From contig CAYPBJ010000006.1 of the NCBI GenBank assembly GCA_964408945.1, positions 1-64,000 of the forward strand: a stretch of DNA of 64,000 bases, written 5' to 3'. Origin of the DNA: VMCP01 sp964408945. Its GTDB lineage: Bacteria; Bacteroidota; Bacteroidia; NS11-12g; UBA955. Shown here piece after piece: positions 25,758 through 37,700 of this stretch. The notes beneath the pieces were generated by a model. The model was not told the origin of the DNA. It saw only the letters and a program-made list of their open reading frames with translations, and ran no database searches. Both the position numbers and the translations under genes were made by a program. Within the stretch, counting starts at the first letter, position 1, and the number at the start of each line of letters is the position of its first letter.

Positions 25758-28700
25758 TTGCTTCTTGTTCAACGTAAAATAAACGTGAATTTCATAAAAA
25801 ATAAATACCATAGTCTCAATATTGTCCGGAATATTGGTTTGATGCTGTTAATGCTGTTTTTGAATTCAGCATTTGTAGCATTTGTGAAAGCTGGAAATAA
25901 CGGTAATATAAACTCAATTAGGAATACATTTTCAGCTGAAAAAGGAGAGTTGTTACATGGTTTTGGACCCACTTGCAGCAATACTACTGGGAATATTACT
26001 ACATCTGTTTGTGGTAGTTATACCGCACCCAGTGGGAAATATATTTGGTCGACTAGTGGTACTTATAACGACACCATACTCAATGCGGCTGGCTGCGATA
26101 GTATTATTACTGTTAACTTAACCATTCTAGTTAAGCCCACTGCTGATTTCACGGTAAACGATACTAACCAATGTTTGGTTCTTCATAGCTTTGATTTCAC
26201 CAATGCCTCTAGTTCAAACATTGCCAACGCGGCATTAACATATGCTTGGGATTTTGGGGATACTACCATCAGTTCAACTGAGAATCCAAGTAAGTCATAC
26301 AACACACCGGGTCGCAGAACAGTATCATTGATTGTCACCAATGCGGATGGATGTAAAGATACTTCAAGCTTGACGGTTGCCGCATCTCCAAATCCGGCGG
26401 TGCAGTTTACCATCAACGATGATAGCCAATGTGAGAACAGTAATTCATTCGTATTCAGCAATTCGTCAACAGTAAATTTAGGAAACACTTTGTCGTATTT
26501 GTGGAGGTTCCCCGATGGAAATACTTCTACGAATACCAATGTTACCAAACCTATCATTTTGGCAGACGGAAGCTACAGTGTTAAACTGATTGCAACCTCA
26601 TCTTCAGGATGTAAAGATTCTTCAAGCAACAACATTACGCTTCATGCCAAGCCATTGGCAAAGATTTTCAATACTAGTTTGGATTCATGTTTGAACAGTT
26701 CTTGGTCTTTCAAAGCAGATGATTTAAATGCGGCTACATTCAATTCTGTTGAATGGGTTTTCCCAGGATCAACCAATACTGCAGATTCTTTAGTGAATCA
26801 TACCTTCGCATCCAATGGAAGCAATGCGGTAGAAGTTAGGATTTCAAATGCTAATTCGTGTTTTGATACGACAAGCATCAGTGTAAACGTCTATAAAAAT
26901 CCGGTTGCGACGTTCACGGTAAACGATACTAACCAATGTTTGGTTCTTCATAGCTTTGATTTCACCAATGCCTCTAGTTCAAACATTGCCAACGCGGCAT
27001 TAACATATGCTTGGGATTTTGGGGATACTACCATCAGTTCAACTGAGAATCCAAGTAAGTCATACAACACACCGGGTCGCAGAACAGTATCATTGATTGT
27101 CACCAATGCGGATGGATGTAAAGATACTTCAAGCTTGACGGTTGCCGCATCTCCAAATCCGGCGGTGCAGTTTACCATCAACGATGATAGCCAATGTGAG
27201 AACAGTAATTCATTCGTATTCAGCAATTCGTCAACAGTAAATTTAGGAAACACTTTGTCGTATTTGTGGAGGTTCCCCGATGGAAATACTTCTACGAATA
27301 CCAATGTTACCAAACCTATCATTTTGGCAGACGGAAGCTACAGTGTTAAACTGATTGCAACCTCATCTTCAGGATGTAAAGATTCTTCAAGCAACAACAT
27401 TACGCTTCATGCCAAGCCATTGGCAAAGATTTTCAATACTAGTTTGGATTCATGTTTGAACAGTTCTTGGTCTTTCAAAGCAGATGATTTAAATGCGGCT
27501 ACATTCAATTCTGTTGAATGGGTTTTCCCAGGATCAACCAATACTGCAGATTCTTTAGTGAATCATACCTTCGCATCCAATGGAAGCAATGCGGTAGAAG
27601 TTAGGATTTCAAATGCTAATTCGTGTTTTGATACGACAAGCATCAGTGTAAACGTCTATAAAAATCCGGTTGCGACGTTCACGGTAAACGATACCAACCA
27701 ATGTTTGGTTGGTAATAAGTTTGATTACAGTAATTCGTCAATTTCCAATTTGACCAATGCATCCTTAAGTTATGATTGGAATTTTGGGGATGGAGTTTCA
27801 AGCAATTCTGAGAATCCAACTAAAACCTATACTTCTGCTCAGAGCCGGATGGTGTCACTCATAATTAGTAATGTTGTGGGTTGCCGCGACACAAGCTCAT
27901 TGCCAGCAACAACCACGGAAAATCCCATAGCTGATTTCACGGTAAACGACACCAACCAATGTTTGTGGCTTCAAAGTTTTGATTTTACGAATGCTTCGAG
28001 TTCAAACATTGCCAACACGGCATTAACATTTGCTTGGAATTTTGGTGATACTACCAACAGTTCATCTGAGAATCCAAGTAAATCATACAACACACCGGGT
28101 CGCAGAACAGTATCATTGATTGTTACCAATGCAGATGGGTGTAAAGATACCGCGGCTGAAGTTGTTTATGCGGTACCCATGCCGGTATCTATCACAACCA
28201 TCAACGATGCCACTCAATGTGACAATAAGAATGAATTCATATTGGAGTCGGTTAGCACGGTTCCATCTGGAGCAGGCAGCATAACAAGCTCAGACTGGAA
28301 TTACGGCGATGCAACTACAGGATCGGGCGACTCAGTTGCTCATAGTTACACTAACACAGTAGGGGTTGTAACGGTTGTTCATACAGTAACCACTTCTTAT
28401 GGTTGCCAAGACACGAGTCAAATCAAGTTGACGGTTTTGCAAGGTCCGACAGCACGCTTTACTATTGATACAGTAAACAATTGTTTGCGGGGTAATGAGT
28501 TTGGATTAACCGAGAATTCCTTGGTGGGAAATGCCAGCAAAAAAGAATTTACCTGGAGCATAACAGAAAAGACTACACAAGTAAAAACCACTTCAGCTAG
28601 GTACACAGAATCCTTCAATAGCGTAGGTGTAAAAACCATCAAAATGTTGGTGGAAGACAACAACGGGTGTTTGGATTCAATAACCAAGACTTTGGAAGTT

Positions 28701-31700
28701 CATATTCACCCCACGGCAACATTCAGCGTGAACGATACGGCTCAGTGTTTAAAGGGGAATTCATTTGTACTTAGCAGCAGTTCAAGTTCGAATGTCACCA
28801 ACGCTGCATTGACTTATAACTGGGATTTCAAAGACGGTAGCAACAGCAGCTCAGCAAATCCAAGCAAAACATATGCTAGTTCAGGCCGCAGAGAGGTTAA
28901 ATTGATTGTTACCAACGACAAGGGATGTAGCGATACGACAGTTGGAATAGCGAATAGTTATCAAGATCCAAATGTAAAATATACCATTGATGATTCTACT
29001 CAATGTTTTGATACACATAAATATAGATTTACAAACAATACTCAGAATTTCGCATCCAACATTAATTACACGTGGTATTTTGGCGATTCAAGCACCTCCA
29101 CAGCGTTTAATGCCGTAAAAGTTTACAGTTTCACTGGTAGAAAAGAAGTCAGCTTGATTGGCGTTGATTCGAGAGGCTGTAGAGATACTTTTACGGAGAA
29201 ATTATACACGGTGCCAATGCCTAAAGCGGCTTCAACTGTGAATGATGGAGATCAATGCGATAACAGTAATCTATTCATTTTAAAAACAGCGAGCACGGTT
29301 CCAACAGGTGCTGGTAATCTGTCATCTGCATGGAACTTTGGAAATGGCGCCACGGCCACCGGGGATTCAGTTAGTTACCATTATTCTTCCTTAACAGGTG
29401 CTGTTACAGTAGTTCATACAGTGACAAGTTCATATGGTTGCTCTGATACCAATCAAGTTAAACTAAAGGTGTTCAACGGACTAGTAGCTAAATTCACCAT
29501 TGATACTGTAAACAATTGTTTGAGAGGAAACACCTTTGGATTTACTGAAAATTCAACGGTGGGGGATGCAAATAAAAAGTCGTTTTCATGGAGTTTTGAT
29601 GGCTTTTCTCCGCTTTCTCGTTTGAATTCTAACCGTTTTACCCAAGGATTCTTAACTGCTGGGTCTCAAAATATTAAGCTTTTGGTTGAAGACAATAATG
29701 GATGTAAGGATTCAATTACAAAATCTGTTATAGTTCAAAATCACCCTTTAGCTTTGATTTCAAAAATTGGAACTGACTCATGTCAAGACATCGCTTCTAA
29801 ATTTAAAGTTGTTGATTTAAAGGCTCCCAAGCCAATCAGCGTTAGTTGGCTGTTTAGCGATAATCAAACCTTCACTGATTCAATAATCACTGTCAATTTT
29901 GCTTCTGATGGACAAAAATCTGCTAGGGCGATTGTTACTAATTCTGTTGGATGTAAAGACACTGCGAATAAGGTGTTCAATGTCTATAAAAATCCTGTAG
30001 CTAACTTTAATTTTACAGATTCGGCGGTTTGTTTGCGAGGTAATGAAGTTGAAATCAATCAAACAACGGCAAATACTCATGGGTCATTAAGCTCTGTTTC
30101 TTGGAATTTTGGAGATGGAAGTCCTACAACACTAAACAATGCATCAAGTTTAAAAAAGACCTATTTAACAGCTGGAACATATACTGTTAAAATGATTTAT
30201 ACCAATTCTTTGGGCTGTGGCGATACCTTAACCAAGTCAGTTACAATATTGCCCATGCCTAAAGCTCAATTTGTTTGGGTAGACAGCTTGCAATGTAGAA
30301 CTGGCAACGGATTTACGGTTGTAAATCAGAGTAAATCAAATGTTTTAGGTCATTCATTGAGTTATTCATGGAATTTTGGCGATTCAACCGCTTCCACTTT
30401 GAATTCGCCCTCATTATCTTATGCATATGATGGAACCAAATTGGTTAGATTGGCTGTAAACTCTTCCGAAGGATGTAAAGATACTTTCACTTCGCAGGTA
30501 GTAGTTTACCCTCAACCTATTGTAGGCTTCACGATCAACGATGTTGACCAATGTGTAAACAATGACGTATTCACATTCAATGACACCTCAAAGGTTAGGG
30601 CTGGCGGTGGAACATTGAGCAGACTTTGGAATTTAGCAGATGCAGGAACGGCTGCATCTTTGGCAGTTTCTAAATCTTATTCAAGCAGCGGAAATAGGAA
30701 TATCAAATTGGTAGTAACCACATCGAATGGATGTAAAGATTCGGTAACCAAGGGTATCACGGTTTTTGCTAAGCCAGAAACGCGTTTTGCTAAGTTGAAC
30801 CCAGATTCATGTTTGAACACAACTTGGAACTTCAGAGTAAGAGATGCCATAAGCACAACCATGACCAGCGTTGCCTGGACAATCTCGGGTAGTTCAACAT
30901 ATACTGACTCCTTGATCCAACACAATTTCACTTCAAACGGAACTCATAGCATTGGACTGATTATTGGTAACTCAAATGGATGTTTTGATACTACTTCACG
31001 CCAGGTTCGGGTATTTAGAAATCCAGTGGCTTCATATAGCGTAGATGATAGCGCCCAGTGTTTTGCGGTGAACTATTTCAAATTCAATGTGGGCAGTACA
31101 TCTCCCAACGGGTTGACATTGAGACACAGTTGGGACTTTGGAGATACATCGGGTTCAAGTGCATTGAAGCCGGTAAAGGTTTATGCAAGCATTGGACGCA
31201 GATCGGTTTACTTGAAGAGTACTGATACTAGAGGTTGTGCGGATTCTTTCAGACAAGATATTTACGTTGCTCCTTATCCGGTATCAAACTTTACGATCAA
31301 CGACTCAGTTCAGTGTGAGAACCACAACGTTTATGTTTTTGAAGATGTCAGTACAATTTTGAATGGCGGCGGAAGCTTGAGTTCACAATGGATTTATGGA
31401 GACAATGCACCAACGGCAAGCGGTGATTCAGTATCTCACAACTACGCTACCAAAACAGGATACATCAAAGTAGAACACAAGAGCATCAGCAGCTACGGAT
31501 GTAGAGACAGCAGCATCCAAACAGTTCACGTAAGAAAAGGACCTGACGCAGCAATAGGCTTAGACACGGTATTGTACTGTATCAGAGGAAATGAATTTGG
31601 AGCTACGGATTTGACTAAAAAAGGCGAGGGTAACAAGACTCAATTCACTTGGAATTGGGGCGATGGCAACGTTGATGTAAAATCAACGCCATCAATGTTT

Positions 31701-34700
31701 ACACATAGTTATGCAAGTATAGGAACCTACACCATCAAGTTGTTGGTGGAAGACCAATATTCATGTATAGACTCCATCAGCAAGACAACCACGGTTCACC
31801 CGAACCCAACAGCACAGTTTGCCATAGTAGATAGTTTGCAGTGCTTCAATGCCAATAGCTTCTCTTTTGTAAATCAAAGTAACTCGAACACGGGTAATTC
31901 AACATTGACTTATGCATGGACATTTGGTGACGGCGGTAGCAGTACAGCAGTGTCTCCAACTCATTCATACACAACCTTCGGACCGAGAGATTTGCAATTG
32001 CAGGTGTCGAACGTATTTGGATGTAGAGATACCTTTGATTCCAAGGCAAGGGTTTATTCATTACCAACAGTAAAATTCACTGTCAATGATTCCACCCAAT
32101 GTGAGAACAATCAGTTGTATAAATTCCAAGATTTATCGAGCATTGCCTCCACCGAAGGAACCATCAGCAGAGCCTGGAATTTAGGCGATGGAAGTACATC
32201 GAGCGATGCTACCATCAACTACAAGTATGTTGGCCACGACACCGTAAGTGTGAAATTGGTTCAAACCAGCAGTTTTGGATGTAAGGATTCTTTGAGCAAG
32301 AGGGTTGAGATTTTGAGAAAACCCCAAATCAGATTTGCAAAAATTGGGGCAGACTCTTGCAGAAATACACCATCGAAATTCAAGGCATGGGATACTGACG
32401 TAGCAAAACCTTTGAGCGTAAGTTGGTTGTTTAGCGATAATCAGACCTTCAATGATTCAATCATTACAGCATCGTTTGCCGTAGAAGGGCAGAAGTCGTT
32501 GAGAGTGATTGTGGGCAATTCCAATGGTTGTACCGATACCATAAACAGAATATTCAATGTGTATGAGAATCCGCACGCAGGGTTCTTCATCACTGATTCA
32601 GCGTTGTGTTTTAGGGGCAATGAGTTTGAGTACAATGACACAACAAGCATCAACAACGGAACGGTATCGCAATTGATTTGGGATTTTGGGGATGGAAAAT
32701 CACAAACAAAATCTACCAATGCGGCGGTTTACAACCGATATGCAGATACGGGCAATTACACGGTGAAGTTGAGAATCACCAACAGTTTAGGTTGCGGAGA
32801 TACGATTACCAGAAAATTAAGGGTATTGCCACAGCCCAAAGCGGTCTTCGCTCATGCAGATAGTTTGCAATGTCGTACCAACAACAGTTTTGCGTTCAAC
32901 AACAAGAGCGTTTCAAACTCACCGACAACGTCGTTGACGTATGATTGGAGGTTTGGAGACAGCACCACATCTACATCAGCAAGTCCGGTGAAATCATACG
33001 TCTACGATGGAGTTAAAAACTTAACCCTGTACGTAGAAAATGGCGAGGGTTGTAGAGATACATTTACTTCAAAATTGGAGGTTTACCCACAAACAGTAGT
33101 TGATTTTGCAATCAATGATGTTGATCAGTGTGAGAACAACAACTTGTTCCAATTTACAGGCAACTCAACAACAGGCGTTCGTGGAGGATATTTATATTCA
33201 AATTGGAAATTCGGAGATGGTGGTAAAGACACATCTCGAAACACCAATCATAGATATTCAGCACATGCCAATCACCAGGTAAAGTTAGTAATCACTACTT
33301 TCTACGGCTGTAAGGACAGTATTTCCAAACCAATCACGGTATTTAAGAAGCCAACGGGTTTGTATACTAAGATCACCAAAGATTCTTGCTTGAACAATTC
33401 TCATACCTTCAAAGTGGATGATTTAGATGCTGCTACAATGACGTCGGTTTTGTGGAAGTTTAACGATGGTAGTAATTATACAGACTCCATCATTACTCGA
33501 AACTTTGCTTTGGATGGACAAAAATCTGCATCTTTATTTATTCAGAATTCAAATGGTTGTATAGATTCATTGTATCCTAAGTTTAATATCTACGATAATC
33601 CCGTAGCTAATTACGTTAGAAAAGACACTTTCTTGTGTTTGGAAGGAAATAATTTTGAATTAACAAGTACAGCTACGTCAAAATATGGAACCATCAACCA
33701 ATATAAGTGGGAATTTGGTGACGGCTTGACGGCTTCCAGCAAAAGCAGTATTCATAAATACACGGATTCAGGTTATTATGATATAACGTATAGGGTTGTA
33801 AATAGCTTGGGTTGTGGAGATAGCATCACAAAAGTGGTGCGGGTAAATCCAAATCCAAGGGTACATTTCAATGCAGATTTGTACCAACAGTGCTGGCACA
33901 GCAATGTGACTCAGTTTACAGATAGTAGTGAATCTAATTTGGTGGGCAGGCCATCGTTGGTGTACGCATGGAGTTTTGGCGATAGTTTAACATCCGCGTC
34001 AGCGAATCCCCAGAAAACATATCAATGGTATGGCGTAAAAACCATACAGTTGATTGCTACGAATGATGCAGGTTGTTCAGATACGGTGAAACGAAGTGTT
34101 GAGATTAAGCCTGAACCCTTTGCTAAGTTTAAAATTGACAACTCAGCGCAGTGTGTTAATAATAATAAATTCAACTTCTTGGATACTACTTTGACACGTC
34201 AGAGGGGTGGAACGCATACGGTGAATTGGAAATTTGCCGATGGAGATACCAGCAGTTTGAAGTCATTCTCACGTACTAAAAAACAAGTTGGCACACTTGG
34301 TTTGAAGATGATTGCTACAAGTGAATTTGGATGCCAAGATAGTATTGAAAAGACAATCAGGGTATTTGCAAAACCACAGGCAGTGGTTAAGTATTTGAGT
34401 CAAGATTCTTGTTTGAGCACTACAGCAAGATTACAAGCGGTAAACGCAGCTGGCAATGGAATCAGAACGGCAAGATGGAGTTATGATGACGGAACGGGCT
34501 CTACAGGGGTAAATGTGACCAAGAAATACACTCAGACAGGCAGTCGTAAAGTGATTTTGAATTTGGAGAATACCAACTATTGTCGAGATACGGTTGAATT
34601 TAAGTATACAGTTAGGGCAAATCCGAAGAGTTATTTTGTTGCATCGAAGTATTCTTTGTGTGAAAGAGGTAATTTGGTGGTATTTAAGGATTCATCGAAA

Positions 34701-37700
34701 GCTACTGAAGGGCAAATTGACAGTTTGGTTTGGGATTTCAACAACGGAGTGAGAGTAGGTAAGACAGGAAAAGATACTGCACTTTATTCTTTTGGAGTAG
34801 CCCGTGTTTATACAGTTAAGCAAGTTTCTGTGAATTCATTCGGATGTCAAGATTCTTCTACTCAAAAGGTTACTATTTTAGCAAATCCAGATGCTGACTT
34901 TGACATTGATCAAAGCTCACAATGTTTATCTGGAAATGCATTTACGTTCACAAACAACACCAATCCTAATAACGGAAATTCTGCCATGAGTTTCTTCTGG
35001 AATTTTGGTGATAGCACCAATAGCTCATCCAAAAATCCGAAGAAAACATATTCATTTGATGGCACTAAGGCCATACGGTTGATTGCCTCTAACAGCGATG
35101 GTTGTTTGGATACCATTGACAAGTCTGTATTGGTTCGTCCGCAGCCCAAAGCAAAGTTTGCTATCAATACAGTGAATCAATGTGTAAATGCACAGTCCTA
35201 TACATTTACTGATCAATCAACAGTTAAGAGTGGAGGGGGAAGTTTGTCAAGAGTTTGGAATTTGGGTGATGGATCAGTGTCAAATCAAACAATAGTAAAT
35301 GGAGTTAATTACAAGTCAGCCGGTTTGTATATTGTTAAATTGACTTCGAGAACTACATTCAATTGTATTGATACAGTGGTTCAGCAAATTAGGGTATTCC
35401 CTAAACCAACGGTCGCATTCACGGTAAATCAAGATACCCAATGTTTGGTTGGTAATTCATACAGTTTCAACAATACCTCGAATATTGCAACAGGTGGTGG
35501 TACATTATCATATGCTTGGACTTTTGGTAATGGAACAAACAGTAATAACACACATCCTACATTGGGTTATAACCAATACGGAAGCTATGTAGTTGAATTA
35601 AAAGCTACTTCATCTAATGGATGTGCAGAAACCTTGAAGAAGAATGTTACTGTTGTGGCAAATCCCGCGGTTAATTTTGCATTTACAACATCAGATAAGC
35701 AATGTAACAGTGTAGATAATTTCAAAATGACCAATCAAACAAATCTCTTGAATGGTCGTTCTGCAAAATACACATGGAACTATGGTGACAATACAAGTTC
35801 TTCTGCGGTGAATGGTACACATTCGTATTCTCAAGAGGGTAATTATACAGTTAAATTATTGGCATTGAATTCGAATGGGTGTAGAGATAGTATTTCTAAG
35901 ACTTTGACCGTTTATGCTGATCCAATTGCCGATTTCAGTATAAATCAGGCGGGCCAATGTATCAATGATCAATTATTTGACTTTAAGAATAATTCTTCGG
36001 TAGCATTTGGTGGTGGCACTTTAAGCCAAATTTGGAAGAGCAATGATTCTGTAATTTCTACAGTTCAGAATATTACAGCCACGTTTAAGGAGGTTAAGAC
36101 CTATTCCATTAAGTTGGTTAGTATTTCTTCTTTGGGATGTAAAGATTCTGTAATCAAGAATATTGTAGTTTATCCTAAACCTCAAGCTGATTTTGCCATC
36201 AATAATTCTCAACAGTGCCTACAAAACAACAGGTTTGATTATACCAACAACAGTAAAATTAGTTCCGGAAGTTTGAAGTACGTTTGGTCATATGGCGATA
36301 CGAGTGGATCTACAACGGTAAGTCCTACAAAGAACTATTCTGCTTACGGCAGTTATAAAGTGCAGCTCATGTCAATTTCTGGATTTGGTTGTAAAGATTC
36401 AATTGCTAAAACCGTTAAAGTTCATTCGCAGCCAACGGTTCAGTTTAGTTTGTCTGATACTTCATCTTGCTTATACCAAAATCAATTTAGTTTTACCAAT
36501 CAAAGCAATAACGCCGATGGATCTACTTTAAATCATACATGGTTGTTTAGCGATGGTTCTTCGCAAAACTCTTTGAATTCTGTCAAGTCTTTCTCAAATT
36601 CAGGTCGTTATTTGGTTAAACTGAGATCGCAATCGAGTTTTGGGTGCAGAGATAGTTTGGTTAAATGGGTGAGGGTTTATCCACAGCCGTTGCCATCCTT
36701 TAATTTGGTGAAGGCCAATCAATGTTTGAACAACAATGCATTTGAAGTCCAAAATGCAACAACCGTTGCAACTGAGGGTGGGACATTGAGCTATGTTTGG
36801 GATTTTGGAAATGGAAGTTCTTCAACCAGTAAAAATCCTAAGTGGAGCTTTGGCAAAGCAGATACCTACACGGTTTTCATGACTGTAAGAAGTTCGTTCA
36901 ATTGTATCGACAGTTTGAAAAAAGTGGCAGTGGTTCATCCTGAGCCCACCGTTGATTTCAATTTTGTGAAATCTGGATTACAAACTGCCGGTGATACCAT
37001 TCAATGTTTGAATACGAACCTATTCCAATTGAACAATCTGGCTAACGTAAGTTCTGGTACTTTGACACATCAATGGAGTTTCGGAAACGGACAAAGTTCA
37101 GTGGGATTGAGTCCGCAGATTAAATACAATTCTGATGGCAAATACAGAATTAGGTTAATTTCTGTAACCAATTTTGGTTGTAGGGATTCTTCCTTTGAGA
37201 CGGTATCTGTTTACCCTGATCCAGATGCAGATTTTAATATCAACGATGTGGATCAGTGTTTCCGTGGACATGAATTTCTGCTAACGAATTCATCGAAAAT
37301 AAAATCTGGTTCAATGAGTTATGATTGGTCATTAGGCGATGGGTTAGTTTCAACAGCTACCAGTGTACGTAAAACATATAATCAGTTTGGCCAATATTCT
37401 GTGAAATTATTTGTAAGTAGCAATAAAGGTTGTAGAGATTCTGTAATTAAGACGGTTAGAGTTTATGCTCAGCCAAAGGCTGCTTTTGTGACCAATGATT
37501 CTATTCAGTGTTTCAATAACAACGATTATATCTTTGAAAATAAGTCGAGCATCGGATTTGGAAGCTTATTTAGCTTATGGAGTTTTGGAGATGCGAATTT
37601 TTCAACTGCACAGTTAGGCCGACATGAATATAAAAAGGCGGGTAACTATACTGTTCAATTGATTTCTTCCTCTGCATTTGGATGTGCTGATACATTTATA

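Noticed and set aside
26183..27322. Two identical minus-strand open frames of 124 codons
   Set aside because: They are shadows of the 765-bp duplication within the adhesin gene and have no start signals.
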